A stretch of DNA of 64,000 nucleotides from Glandiceps talaboti. Lineage: Eukaryota; Hemichordata; Enteropneusta; Spengelidae. A program made the translations under genes and the position numbers. Positions 14,001 to 25,176 of this stretch are shown one piece after another. Every line of letters starts with the position of its first letter. Within the stretch, counting starts at the first letter, position 1. The DNA lies in the NCBI RefSeq assembly GCF_964340395.1, contig NC_135568.1, forward strand, positions 1,493,501 through 1,557,500, read 5' to 3'. The notes beneath the pieces were generated by a model. The model was given only the letters and a program-made list of their open reading frames with translations, was not told the origin of the DNA and ran no database searches.

Positions 14001-14908
14001 TTGGCATTGGTTTATGTTTCCTTTGGTTCGTCGATGCAGTGAGAACAAATTCATACAATGTTTATTCAGATCTTATATGTTAGAAACTATACATTGAATA
14101 GTTTCATTGGTAGAAGTATGACTACGTTCAAATTGAAAATATAATAGCTTATACTAATTATTGTAAACGTTTCATTTAGTGTCTTATGTCTTTGTCGAGT
14201 AGATAGATTAGCTTTTCCTAATTTCAACAATTTGCTATAATAATACATTACATAGTTTGGCTGATTTGGTGCTATCCTTTTAACAAGGCGAAAGTTAGTG
14301 GAAATGTTTTGAACCCTTTGAGCTGAGTTTTGTTGGGACCACCCAGTTTTCATTCGTGTTACGGTTGTGATAACAATGCACAGTTATATAGGGATCTCCC
14401 ATGTGACTTAAATTGCTTAAGTTATTGTACAATTATATGTACCACTCCTGTCCACAGACAAGGAAACATCTCATTTACACCTATATGTATAATGGTGCAA
14501 TGCTACTTCATTCTTCCCCAGCTGTCATTATAATTATCATTGCTACTAATATGTGCTTTAGTTCACATCCTACTCCTGTTCCTAGTAACTCTGTATTCCT
14601 AAAACGTAGCCTAGATTATCTCTTTATCCGATCATTAACAGTTATCTTTCCATAATTATAGATTTCAGGTGGCACTCTACGTTTACTGTACCATACAATG
14701 CTACGACTAAACATGTTTTGAATGTAAATTGTCTAACTAAAGTATTTCTACTGAATATTAGAAACAAGGTGATATTAATGTTAGACATAAAGACGACAAC
14801 ATAAATAAAACACTTACCTATAGCTGTACATGTTGATGCCAGTAGTAGTAACAATATTGTGTATTGGATTCTTCCTGCTAGTAGTTTCATCATGCTAGGT
14901 CCAACCAC
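4710..14908 (-). CDS. Gene A: transmembrane mucin with SEA, EGF and cytoplasmic tail
   Basis: Nine exons on the minus strand: 14908-14818 (signal peptide, MKLLAGRIQYTILLLLLAS), 12563-12456 (Thr/Ser linker), 12149-11163 (mucin repeat), 10684-10581, 9526-9449 and 9316-9114 (SEA-like), 8444-8288 and 5584-5402 (EGF, then membrane span), 5004-4710 (tail, stop). All junctions agree in phase except that between the exons at 9526-9449 and 9316-9114, which is one base out; a missed micro-exon, a different boundary or a sequence error could explain it. The order mucin, SEA, EGF, membrane span, short tail is that of transmembrane mucins such as the vertebrate MUC3/12/13/17 type. The product should be a glycosylated surface-coat protein, perhaps of an epithelium. 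Orthology to a named mucin cannot be claimed. An upstream ATG at 14908 and an internal ATG at 14893 are both possible starts. Confidence 0.85.
5402..8444 (-). other. Gene A EGF-like domain and membrane span
   Basis: Exon 8444-8288 encodes CKNAVCED...CVCQSKCKHDYCYNNGMC and exon 5584-5402 completes the EGF with CLMDGRVYFGERC, then a span of about 23 hydrophobic residues (ISYIILIGCLAFIVVVLIFL) followed by a basic stop-transfer QQKEARQQGKR. The split across the EGF is in phase (AG|G). EGF directly before the membrane is typical of SEA-type mucins. The 2.7 kb intron between the exons (5585-8287) holds two long chance-like ORFs but no recognised exon. Confidence 0.85.
9114..10684 (-). other. Gene A SEA-like domain exons
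   Basis: The exon at 10684-10581 encodes SYSFVKRLAVPLDTYQSEDE, the exon at 9526-9449 encodes SYQKTWDRLRQIVSDQC, and the exon at 9316-9114 encodes VTEVLVKYNVVFDARNN. The pattern (FxxRLxVP, then a helix, then a V-x-V-x-Y-x-V-x-F strand) fits a SEA fold. The canonical self-cleavage motif GSVVV is not present at the expected place (RNAPVNVTE instead), so autoproteolysis is doubtful. The join between the second and third exon does not preserve frame with canonical sites. Confidence 0.65.
10312..10520. repeat. ACACC pentanucleotide microsatellite in gene A intron
   Basis: About 200 bp of CCACA units with small interruptions, in the intron just 5-prime-ward of the SEA exon end. All ORFs here are repeat artefacts. 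Confidence 0.9.
11163..12149 (-). other. Gene A mucin repeat exon
   Basis: One 987 bp exon carries about 46 copies of an 18 bp unit encoding ATTQDS/TATQDT variants, with no frame break. It begins EATNEIVTQDS after acceptor CATATAG and ends in a unique LTTEIQYTTQRNFIGPLPED segment. Almost every unit carries two to four Thr/Ser, giving a densely O-glycosylatable rod, and each unit holds one Asp. The repeat is nearly homogeneous, so copy number probably varies between alleles. Confidence 0.9.
12981..13687. repeat. Cluster of CATAGAC inverted repeats
   Basis: A 100 bp element at 13588-13687 starts ACCATAGACAGTAGAGGG and ends CCTCCACTGTCTATGGT, an inverted repeat. A lone matching end (TCCACTGTCTATGGT) sits at 12981-12995, and a short hairpin CATAGACCCCCTA...GGGTCTATG is at about 13331-13357. 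All lie in gene A intron 1. They look like one small MITE family in whole and partial copies. Confidence 0.6.
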
Positions 14909-15370
14909 TTAGTATCCCTTAGTTCACCTCCCCTCACACCGTCTGTTCTGAAACGACAGACCAAACTATATTCCCTGTTACTATTTTTGTACGTTGGGTG
15001 TACGACACGAGTCGTGTGTTCTATTGTTTCCCTGTAATACAAAAAATGACCATGGACATGTTTATCCAGGTGGAAGGGGTGTGTTTGAATGAGTTATTCA
15101 TCCAATTGAAATCCAAAGTATGTGGTATATATACCATTCATCACAAATGGAATTATTTTCGTTCTATAAGGGCGTGTGTGTGTGTGGGGGTGGGGGTGGG
15201 GGGGGTGGTGATGTGGGTGGGTGGGTGGATGGGTGGGTAGGGAGAACGGTTGTTTCAGAAGTTCAGGAAAGCTTGACCTTTCTCCAAGACCTTTGGTAAA
15301 AATGACGGACTTTCCCCTGTCAATGAGACATATGTGATAAAAAATATCATTTGCAACAATGTAGTGATTA

Positions 15371-15453
15371 GACTGTAAGATACGTCGTGACGCTCCACCC
15401 TCATCGGCGGTTGGCCGATGTGTGAGGGCGCCCCGTCACGGCGACTTAGTTAC
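15371..15453. mobile_element. Small hairpin MITE, copy 1
   Basis: The left arm TGTAAGATACGTCGTGACG pairs with the right arm CGTCACGGCGACTTAG. The core GGTTGGC-GATGTGTGAGGG is shared, with one change, with the copy at 19437-19540. Confidence 0.7.
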
Positions 15454-16442
15454 TATGGTAACAAGAATGAAGGGTTTGTTTCAAGTGCCATGCCTTGTAT
15501 AAAAGGACAGAAGACACGACTATATGGCTAGTCTGGATGCAAACTGTGGTTTCACTTCTGGTCAAGTCCCTAGATCAGCACAGGAAGTTGTTCATTCAAC
15601 GAGTGAACCCAGCTGCTAGAGTGACATGAACAGTGTATAAGTAGCATCCTGCTGACAAATATACCACATTTGGACATTACATAACTGCCCCAATAAACAC
15701 TAACTTTATGAGGGACTGTGTTATTGGTTAGAATTTTGTGATTGATTAACAAAGACATGATGTTAATGACTGGGTGGCTGTCGATGAATTTTAAATTGCA
15801 TCTCATGCATCTCAGGACTTCTAGAGCAACGACTTTGACTAGACTAATATTTCGCGGTGAGTGAACTTGTGCGATCACAGAAACAAGTGTAATTTTACCC
15901 TTCTTCCATATACAGTTGGCTAAATACGTCAATATTATCGATATTATCGACATTTTATTGTATTCTGATAGAAATGTTCTGATGATAAATATCTTGAGAT
16001 ACAAGTGTCTGTGGGGTGAAGATACTGTATAAGGAACTAGACTGACTGGCCGACGACCTACGATTTTAATACAAAAACGTACTTCGATTCTGCGAAGCGC
16101 CCCCAAGCGCCAAGCATGTCTCTGATGTCTGTGCATAATACAGGGATTTAGATGATGTTCCATATTTCACCATCTCTTTCGGGCATTGGAACGGTTGTAT
16201 TACCATGCGATAATGCCTTGTGATTTCTTTTATTAACCGTTTGTCATTGTTTCCATTTTTTATATGTTTAGAATAACAACAACCACTCCCTAAAAATGAA
16301 AAAAAAATAATATACATTACATTTATCTAACCAAAAGTTTATTTTAAAAAAAAATATTATTACTTTAGTTTATATATTAACTAGTTTGTTTTTGCAGAAA
16401 TCCAATGAAGAAATGTAGTTTTCTTGACGGATGCAATAAAGA

Positions 16443-16534
16443 TTCTATTCTATTCTATTCTATTCTATTCTATTCTATTCTATTCTATTCTATTCTATTC
16501 TATTCTATTCTATTCTATTCTATTCTATTCTATT
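16443..16534. repeat. TATTC pentanucleotide microsatellite
   Basis: About 18 uninterrupted CTATT units. Confidence 0.95.
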
Positions 16535-18276
16535 TACAAGTGACACACACAAGTAGTTCATAATATGTGTGAAACTAAGGTATTTGAAACTGTGTTTCTA
16601 CGGATATAATTTCAAGTGTCTTTTAAATATTGCAATGACGTTGTATTTACATGATATAGATTCTCCGTAACCAATTTAAGAAGTGTTGTTTGTACTGAAC
16701 TTTCTAACACTTTGATGATGTTTCTTGTACTAGTACGTTACCAACGAAGACATATCTTCATGCTCTATTGCCAAGACTCAAGAATGGCTGCATTTTCGAC
16801 TTCGACATCTCATTCGCGGGTTTCCTTTCTTTAATGATCACGTGACTTACTGAATCTGGATGCAAACGTGGTATCAAGTCATATCTAAAAGAGAAATCTT
16901 GAGATTCGATGAAGGATAACACTAGACGTGACGTACTAGTCACGTGATGTACATAATTCCTGAGGTTTATTTGCTTGTTTGTTTTGACTTCTACATCTAA
17001 ACATAATACATATAAAGGTATGGATGGTATGTTGGACTCTGGACCCGGAATTAACAATATAACCATTCGTATTGAACTTGTCAGAGTGACTACCATACCT
17101 GAGTTATACAGACAGACCACATCAACGACATGTTATGGCCAATGTGGTCAAACTGATTATGATCCACAGTCTATGTTGGACATGTCTATTTTGTGGAAAC
17201 GTCAAAACCGAAGGTAAGATAGTAACATTTAAATTAATATGTAGTTGAACTTCTTGGATTTGTTACACTTCACTGTTAACATATCACGTGACGTAAGTCA
17301 ATGACACAGAGGCATCACGAACACATTTATCCACATTTTGAATTTAATATTTTGATGTCTTTTGATCAGAAAATGTTCTAAGTAAAATAAACTAGAAGTG
17401 TAAACTCTAGATCTGTTGATGAAGGGAACACAAACTCTGTTGATGAAGGGAACGCGAACTCTGAAGCTTGTGTTCACAACAGTCAAGACCACTTCATTAT
17501 TCATGTTAAAACGCAAATACATTACGTAAGACAGTTTAATCTCAGTTCGCTGAGAAACATCGCATGTGATAAATTGACGAATTCTTTAGGAGCCACTATA
17601 AATCCCAAGAATATGATAATCAGATTGTACATATCATATAAACAGTAAGACGCACACAATTCCACAACAAAGCAGCGATCACTTCGCTCCTGGTTAACAA
17701 AATGGTCCCCTTCATATCTGATAATGTTTATTCACTATCTAAACATACAAAGTCTTAAACCTGAAGTGACGGCGATTGTCAATAAAAACATAACTGTTGT
17801 CAATCTGAAGGCCTAACGTGAGTTTGCCGTCACCTTCTGAAGGTTTGCCAAAGTTAGTACGGTTGAGATGCCCAAATTTGTCGATTTCACGACCAAAACA
17901 ATAATGTCCTTCATTATCGTGACGTCATACAAAGTGTCTTGATCAAACAGACTATAAATACTATGGCGTAACAAGTAACATTTATTTCAACTATGCATAA
18001 CTTAACTAACATATGTATGTTTATGTTGGTTTAGTGATTATTGAATGGCGTCTTCACACGTACATACATACAGACAACTTCTTCATGGGCAGTAACAAGA
18101 CTTTAAAAACAGTATCCCGGCTTGATCAAATACTGATTATGAAGTACTAAACTAATAAGTATTATTGTCTTTGATTGTAAGGTCCTATAAATATTCATCA
18201 AACGGCATAAAAGTCATTATATAGTACATAGTGTGAAATTTGTGAACGAGGTTCTATTTCATTTTATCGATTTCAG

Positions 18277-18951
18277 ATACTGTAACGCTTAAAAATGGAA
18301 GCTCTCCCTACGAAGGTATTGTGGAAGTTTATCTTGAAATTGAAAATATAACAGTCCGAATATGTGACACCTCAACTTACTGGTCTATGGAAGAGGCGGA
18401 TGTTGTATGTAATCAACTCGGTAAGAATTTATCATTTTTTTAGACAATTAATTGTGGATTGGATCAAACCATTGATTGAGTAAAAGAGGGATTGATGAAC
18501 CATTTAATTAATTGTTTGAATGAATGAATGAATGAATGAATTGACTGGACGACGGTAACTGACTGACTGGTTGACAGCCTGACTAACTAATTGAATGACC
18601 GACCGACCGACTGGATGGCTGGCTGACTAGCTGGCTGACTGGCTGATTCACTCACTAACCGACCGACTGAATTAGTGACAGGCTGCCTGAATTACAACAG
18701 ACTGGCTAACTCACCAACAGATAGACTAACCGACCGACCGACCGACCGACTAGATGGATGGCTGGCTGACTAGCTGGCTGACTGGCTGATTCACTCACTC
18801 ACTCACTCACTAACCGACCGACCGACCGACCGACGGACCGACCGACTGACTTGCTGACTGACTTAGTAACCGATTGGCCGATTGACTGCCTGCCTGCCTA
18901 ACTCACTGTACAGACAGACAGACAGCCAGCCAGACAGCCAGCCAGCCAGCC

Positions 18952-18991
<40 letters not shown>

Positions 18992-19406
18992 TAACTGACT
19001 GACTAGCTAACTAACCAACTGACTGACTGACTGACTGACTACCTGATTGTCTAGTATACTTTATCTCTGTTATTTGTTTGTTTTGTTTGATGGTTAATTA
19101 GGTGGTAACTAATCGATTAGTGACAGAATTTGTAAAATGACTGGTAAAATAATGAATTATGGTAAAGTAAATACTAGTCTAGGAGTCGAAATGTCAGTAA
19201 TCGATTCCAAACATGACATTGTTCAACAGGACATCCGGGTGCGATGTGGGAAACCATCACGATCCCAACCGCAACATTATGGACTGGGTCCTGGATGTCT
19301 GGAATTCGTTGCTATGGAAACGAATCGAGTATACAACAATGCGATTTCACCTTAACAGAAACGTGTATGATAACGGCAGGTGATACTGCTACCCTGGTCT
19401 GTAATT
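18277..19406 (+). other. Gene B SRCR domain, two exons
   Basis: The first exon encodes GSSPYEGIVEVYLEIENITV then RICDTS...MEEADVVCNQLG; the second encodes HPGAMWE...WMSGIRCYGNESSIQQC...TLVCNC. The G-x-VEV, VxCNQLG, GAMW and RCYGNESSIxxC signatures are those of scavenger receptor cysteine-rich domains. Splitting over two exons with this cysteine pattern fits group A SRCR. The intron between is dominated by a 500 bp tetranucleotide mosaic. Confidence 0.88.
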
Positions 19407-22400
19407 GTAAGTATAAACTCTGTTAAACTCCACCATAGACTGTAAGATTCGTCGTGACATTTCGCCCTCACCGGCCTCTTCTCACACAGGGGTTGGCAGA
19501 TGTGTGAGGGCGCCCCGTCACGGCGTACCTTACCGACTAACTCCACCACAGTGTAGTATTGTCACTATTTCTTATTTCGCACTAATAATATATCAGCGAT
19601 CGAATGTACAACAGCAATACAAAAAGTCCATGACAGTATGATTCAAGGAGAGCGGATGTTGATATAGTCGAGTGACAATAGATACTACTACTCATTGCTA
19701 TTCTGAGTCACAAGAATGTTAAGTTTGATTACCGAACAAAGCAGGTTTTTACCAATAAAATTTAGTGAAAATTATGAACAGAAATAAAAGTCTTCGATCA
19801 AAAGACTCGACATCATTTGAATTCCAATCACTAAGAAAACAACAAAATACAATAGAACAACACAACCCACAAACCAAAAATAGAACTAACGGTTTTGGCT
19901 TGATAGATTTTGTCTGCGAGGAAAATCAGTTTCATCCATCACACTCCTAATATATTTAGGTTACAGGCACTTCTAAAAACGTTTTGTTCATATTGCAGAT
20001 GATGGATATATTGGTTGTTACCAGGATGACTCATCGGACAGAGTTCTGTCAAAACAGAAACAACTTAATAGGGATTACATGACGATAGAATATTGCCTAG
20101 ATTTCTGCAGAGATAAGAACCGACCTTATGCAGGTGTAGAAGACGGACGAAATTGTTACTGTGGCAACGAAGAGTCTGAGTACTGGAGACATGGTAAACT
20201 ATCAAATGATGACTGTGGTATTACGTGTTCGGGAAACAGTGACCAGGCTTGCGGAGGAAGTCCTGAGAACATTGGCATCTACCAAAGTAAGGGTTTGATG
20301 TCGTACAGTGACGTCATAGTGATATAAGTACAGTGACGTCATGGTGATATTAGTGCAGTGACGTCATGGTTGGGGGATAAGTTGATTTAAAGGATTTATA
20401 TAGGTGTGAGTAATTAGATATTATATAATTCCCAAATATGTGTTCAGCCAAGAAATAACTAGTTACCTAAGGGGACTTGTCACTACGAGTCGAATGAGAG
20501 AAGATGATAAAATCCTTAGGTCATCAAGAACATTTTTGTGTCTTTTGCTGAATGTGAAGCACGAATAGTTTTATTTTTTTGGTGATTTTTCATTTTTTTC
20601 AGATAAGTAGTTATATGACTGTCAAGTCAACGCTTTATCATACATACGATTATTTGACATTAAAAAAAGCCGGCAAATGAACAGTAAATGTTAAAACGAT
20701 ACTAAAATAGTTAACACCATGATGACTTCTGAAATGGTACATTATGCCTTGTATTCATTTTCTTGCAGCAACCATGGGGGCCTGTGGAGGTGACATATCT
20801 GATCCAAAAGGGTCGATTTATTCACCAAACTTTCCAGGGACCTATGAAAGAAGCCGATATGATTGCAATTGGGAAATTAAAGGAGTAAACACATTATCAT
20901 TTATCCGTTGTCAGTACATTATGTTTCAACTCAGAAATATCAATGACGTCATCCAGATTTTTGACGGGGACAGTGAGACAGATGAACATCTTGGCACGTA
21001 TAAGAAGGGTGAGGATAATCTTGAAATCCCAAGTTCATCTTCAAATGTGGTGTTGATACAACTTTCGTCTTTTGGAACTGGAAATGAGGACATTGGATCG
21101 TTCGTCATCGAATACGAAGGTAAGGTATTGATGAATTATTACATGAGAGTGAACATTTGTATTGGTCTATGGTCATTTATTGATAGTCGAGTAAAAGTAC
21201 ATTTTACATTGTCATTGGTAGATAAATATTGAACTCGCTACATTGTTAAAAGAAATGTCCAACAGTACTCTCTTTATCTCTTGTTTATTAGTATTTCTCA
21301 CTTTTATAACTTTTTTTATTTTTCTGAAGAAAAAATGCACGTTCATAAGTTACACAGGTTTTTAATGTCGAAAATCTATCAAATTTAGCGACTCTTCAAA
21401 ACTTGACTTTGCTCTGCATTTATTTTCAGTTATTAATAGGTGTTCTTTTACTGACACACCTACAAATGCTGACGTCATTCCACCAAACAAATATCTATTT
21501 ATCCCTGGAGAAGAACTAACGGTGAGATGTGATGAAGGATTCAGAACGACAACGAATTACTCAACTGTGACGTGTCAAGATGATGGGAACTGGAATCAAA
21601 CAATATCACAATGTACAGGTAAATTATATTGTCATCATGTATTTTGCCATTACTTGTTCGTATTGCGTCTATTAATTTATTGATTTATAATTTGCCTGCT
21701 GCTGGATGACGTCAAAAGCGTCAATGTCATTAGAACCAATGAGGAGGGTGGATCAGTACCATGTAAACATGATTACCATATCACGTGATGTACATCGCTG
21801 TGTTTAATTTTAGATTTGAATACACAACTATTAGTGAAATATCAGGCGTAAGGGGAGACAATAGTCAAAATACCCACACGACATTGACTCTAGGCTATCC
21901 CTAGGCTTACTCTGATAACCAAACTGATTGTTATTTCTTTTAGTTTCAAGTATGCACGTCACGTTACTTTACTTTATGATTTTTCCAGAGTCAATTTTTT
22001 AATGGAATCTTAACTTTTCAGTCGTAACTTGTGGAAAACCTGATGATATCGAAAATGGTCACCACTATGGTAGTGTCGAGTACTCCTATAATCATACTGT
22101 AATGTATGCATGTAACCATGGCTACGAACTCAGTGGTAATAGTGTGATTACATGTCTCGCCAGTGGTGATTGGACAGATATCCCAGTTTGTTTACCTAAA
22201 GGTAAAGGACATACATCTTTATATTAGTTTACTTTCTTTGCCAAGAAAAACCCCCGTTTATTAGTTTGTATCTATCTTCACATAGTAAGCTAAAAGGGTG
22301 TTGTCTGAATTAATATGTATTTGTTATGTTGTTTCACCAACCCCTTTTCTTAATTACAGACTGTGGTGAACCATCTGATGTGACGAATGCTGTCAAACAT

Positions 22401-25176
22401 GGCAATGTTTATACTTTTAATAATACAGTTACTTACATATGTAATGAAGGCTATGAACTATATGGTAACCATGACATAGCTTGTCAAGCCAGTGGTAACT
22501 GGACGGAATTACCAAGTTGTCAGCCAGTCGGTGAGTCTATAACATTCTTTGTCTAAATATTGAAATATTTCTCAATATTGTTAACTATTTTATTTATTTA
22601 CTTTCAGTATTAAGACTAACAGACTCACAAGAATTTCATGATTTTGGTTAGAATACTGAGGCCATGTCAACGATCACTCTAAAATTATTTAAAAAATTAA
22701 CTTAATTTAATCCATATTTATTTGACCAGAGAACTGTTTTCATCAAAAAATTGAATTCTAATCCGATATGGGCCTATAAATGATCTTGATCCATTCTGAA
22801 CCAATTTTCGCCTTCGAAGTAGGTTTATTATTAGTTTCACCATTTTCTGTGTATAGCGCCACCATCCTGCTGTGGATGATAAACCTTTTGACTTTTGTTT
22901 TTCTTCAAAGAGTGAAGGAAATAGCAATTCTTGTTCAGTTACAGGAACAGAAATTTGAATAATGATTTTGTGATTTTCTGCAAGGAAATTATAAATATTT
23001 TAAATTCTTTATTTTCAGAATGTGGTCATCCAGGTGAAGTTGAGAATGCTAATATGACTGGGGACTCGTATGTTTACAATGATACGGTGGCCTACGAGTG
23101 TCATGATGGATTTTATTTGAGTGATGATGGGATCATAGTGTGTCAAGAAAATGGTGAATGGACGGATATACCTGAATGTCTTCCATTAGGTATGCCAACT
23201 AAACTCAAGTACATACTAAATCATGTACTGGACATACACAGACACAGACACAGACACAGACACAGACACAGACACAGACACAGACATGCAACCCCCACAA
23301 AACACACACATACATACATGCAACTCCCCCCCCCCACACACACACACGTCTTCCCTCCGTATTATTTCAGTTCAAAGACCACTTATGTTATTGAATATTA
23401 TCAATTTCATAACATGAAATCTTTTTTCTGGTCTATCATTAAAGGTAACGCTGGTAGCAGTAGTCAGACGGCATGTAAGTATTACTCAGACTTATGACAA
23501 TATTGTATCCTTACTCACGTGACTTCTTTACCATTTCGGGAGGACAGTTAACTTTGTAAACCTATCAAGTACACATATTCAAGACCGTCTTTTGCACGAT
23601 ACGATGATGAAAACCTCGCCTTCAAACTACAGTATTTCATTACCATGTTAAACACTTTCCAACTGGGAGAAAAAATTGATCGGCGAGAATTGAACATAGG
23701 AAGACAGTCAGTAATATATTCTATACCTAGATGACATGTAAGTTTGAAGTCACCATGTGTATGGATCAGTGTATTGGAGAATATTTGGATGTAGCAAGTT
23801 TTCATCTCTCTATTTGTACAATATCGCAGCGAATTAATATGGCTGGATGGGTTTCACAAAGTAAAACGATATTTTGTTTTCCTTCTTTCAGTGATTGTTT
23901 CTGTCAGTCTGGTTCTTCTTCTCATTATTATTATCCTTCTAATACTTGGTGTGTATTATTATCGAAGGAAAGCAGCATCAGTACGTATAAGGTATGTGTA
24001 TTGTATTCAGAACTATAGGAAAGCAGCATCAGTACGTATAAGGTATGTGTATTGCATTCAGAACCATCAGTCTGAGACTACAACGAGAGACCAGATGATA
24101 TGATACCATATTGTTCATTCTTTTACCGGTGACGTCAGACCACGGAGAATACTCCCATAGATCCTAGGGCGAATATATGGTTTACATTATATGATTATTT
24201 AACAACACTAATCCGTTAGTGAGTATTGTATGTTGTCCTATCATTACATATTAAAACACATTACCAATGGCATTCTTTGTCTAATTTTTCTCTCTTCATA
24301 TATATGTTTTCTATAAAACACAGGAAGCATTCTGGAGACGCACAAACAAACGATTCTAACAACGACATTGACAGAGACAACATTGAAGAACGTGGTCAGG
24401 AACAGTTGAACAATACGAAAAACAATCGACATCCAATATCACTGACTCGACAACCAACCTACGCTGACATCGATCCCGCCTTTCGGCAAAGTACTTACGA
24501 GTCTCTGGTCTCAGCGAACGAAGAAAGGCGTAGGCATGGAAACGATTACACTAGTCGTTTCAATTACCATGGTAACGCAAATGATGGGTTTGTCTTGAAT
24601 GAGTTATACACTGCAGAGGAAGATGAGCTTCCAGATTTCAAAGCCCAATCTAAAATAGACGGTGTCACAACTAACGAGTCTCCCGACAATAATTACTACG
24701 CTCAACTCGACACTGCAGACGACAAAGTTAATAAAGTGTCAGGATTTAGAGAATCATCAGGGGAAACGACCAGAAGCGATTGTGCCGAAAATTGGAACAG
24801 TGGATTTAAGGATAACGCTCTCTACCAGGATGCAGACTCGAGAAACTCCCTCTTTGTTGGTGACGTCTCTCTCGATAGCAGGGATAATTCCAACATTGAA
24901 CCGGGTTTGTCAGGATTCGTTGATAATGTAATATACGACGATGGTGATGGACATTTGGCAGGGGCATGCTCAGGGGCATACGAGGACGTGTATGAGTCTA
25001 TTGACCCTGATGATATTGCAGAAATTGTCAGAAAATCTAACACTAAGGAAAGTGAGACTGCATATTATTTAACCGTATTACCTGACCCAGAACACGGGCG
25101 CATGCCGTCCAACAATTCGGCTACCGCTGTAGAGCTTACCAATAACACATACGAGGAGGTATGGAATGCAAAATGA
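18277..25176 (+). CDS. Gene B: SRCR-WSC-CUB-sushi receptor with ITAM-like tail (first exon not found)
   Basis: Exons 18277-18420 and 19230-19406 (SRCR), 19999-20286 (WSC), 20769-21119 (CUB), 21430-21618, 22022-22201, 22360-22530 and 23019-23189 (four sushi), 23445-23474 (short linker), 23892-23991 (membrane span), 24324-25176 (tail, stop). All junctions are in phase; every ectodomain exon is phase 1-1, giving about 885 residues without the missing signal-peptide exon. The protein should be a type I surface receptor. SRCR, CUB and sushi are ligand-binding modules common in innate-immunity and complement proteins, and WSC is a putative carbohydrate-binding module. The ligand is unknown. The tail has many tyrosines and an exact ITAM-spaced pair. 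It is the first of three tandem relatives (B, C, D). AATAAA at 25841-25846 or 26051-26056 may end the transcript. Confidence 0.88.
18516..19045. repeat. Mixed tetranucleotide mosaic in gene B intron
   Basis: About 530 bp made almost only of four-base words (GAAT, CTGA, ACCG, GGCT, CAGA), drifting from one to the next while keeping a four-base period. It lies between the two halves of the SRCR domain. Confidence 0.85.
19437..19540. mobile_element. Small hairpin MITE, copy 2
   Basis: The left arm TGTAAGATTCGTCGTGAC and GCCCTCAC pair with GTGAGGGCGCCCCGTCACGG and CGTACCTTAC on the right. It starts 31 bp after the SRCR exon donor. It is the most complete of three copies in the window (others at 15371 and 25743). 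Confidence 0.75.
19999..20286 (+). other. Gene B WSC domain exon
   Basis: The exon begins YDGYIGCYQDDSSDRVLS and contains MTIEYCLDFCRD, RNCYCGNEES, CGITCSGNSDQACGG and ends NIGIYQ. The eight-cysteine spacing and the CxCG, ACGG signatures define a WSC domain, a proposed glycan-binding fold first known from yeast Wsc sensors and polycystin-1. Confidence 0.92.
20309..20366. promoter_or_regulatory. Three TGACGTCA (CRE-type) sites with 25 bp period
   Basis: The full palindromic octamer TGACGTCA occurs at 20309, 20334 and 20359, each within a near-identical 25 bp unit CAGTGACGTCATGGTGATAT. They lie 22 bp past the WSC exon. CREB/ATF proteins bind this octamer in other animals; enhancer function here is inference, and a simple triplication of a short unit also explains it. 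Confidence 0.45.
20769..21119 (+). other. Gene B CUB domain exon
   Basis: It encodes GACGGDISDPKGSIYSPNFP, YDCNWEIKG, VIQIFDGDSETDEHLGTYKK and IGSFVIEYEG, the CUB signature of C-GG, SPNFP-x-Y, CxWxI, I-x-I-x-DG and F-x-x-x-Y. The domain is whole in one phase 1-1 exon. Confidence 0.93.
21430..23189 (+). other. Gene B four sushi (CCP) domains
   Basis: Four phase 1-1 exons each hold one four-cysteine module ending in G-x-W. The first is of a distinct type (PGEELTVRCDEGFRTTTNYS). The other three are of the classic CGxPxxVxNA type (CGKPDDIENG, CGEPSDVTNA, CGHPGEVENA). The intron after the fourth contains a CACAGA hexamer array (23236-23286). Confidence 0.93.
23892..25176 (+). other. Gene B membrane span and cytoplasmic tail with ITAM-like motif
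   Basis: The span is VSLVLLLIIIILLILGVYYY followed by RRKAASVRIR. The tail exon, 284 codons with the stop, holds at 24460-24507 YADIDPAFRQSTYESL, which matches YxxI-x8-YxxL exactly. Other tyrosines lie in YYAQL, LYQDA, IYDDG, YEDVYESI, YYLTVL and TYEEV contexts, many next to acidic residues as SH2 or kinase sites usually are. A 51 bp tandem duplication (23966-24016, 24017-24067) doubles the 5' splice site of the membrane exon; use of the second donor would add 17 residues in frame. Confidence 0.85.
23966..24067 (+). repeat. 51 bp tandem duplication carrying a second splice donor
   Basis: AGGAAAGCAGCATCAGTACG begins both copies, 51 bp apart, with three mismatches near the end. Each has ATAAG-GTATGTGTATTG. 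The insert has no stop and keeps frame (17 codons), so both splice choices code. Confidence 0.9.

Larger units (their letters stand above)
14909..18276. other. Intergenic region between divergent genes A and B
   Basis: It contains a G-rich GT/GGGT tract (15174-15240), a small inverted-repeat element (15371-15453), a TATAAAAG at about 15496, a TATTC pentanucleotide array (16443-16534) and TATAAATA-type words near 17951 and 18183. A signal-peptide exon for gene B is expected here with a phase-1 donor, but none was convincing. An open stretch at 16992-17215 ending in a good GTAAG donor is phase 2 and does not join B. Confidence 0.4.

Noticed and set aside
15570-16317. Two overlapping minus-strand ORFs between genes A and B
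   Set aside because: No family features; the second carries a GCTTGGGGGCGCTTCGC stretch that looks like repeat DNA.
16975-17217. Open frame ending in a GTAAG donor upstream of gene B, considered as its first exon
   Set aside because: Its donor is phase 2 while gene B needs phase 1, and it has no signal peptide. A minus-strand ORF over the same place is no better.
23966-24103. Tandem duplicated segment read as an alternative C-terminus of gene B (ending RDQMI)
   Set aside because: Possible by intron retention, but the in-phase splice to the long conserved-style tail exon is far better supported.
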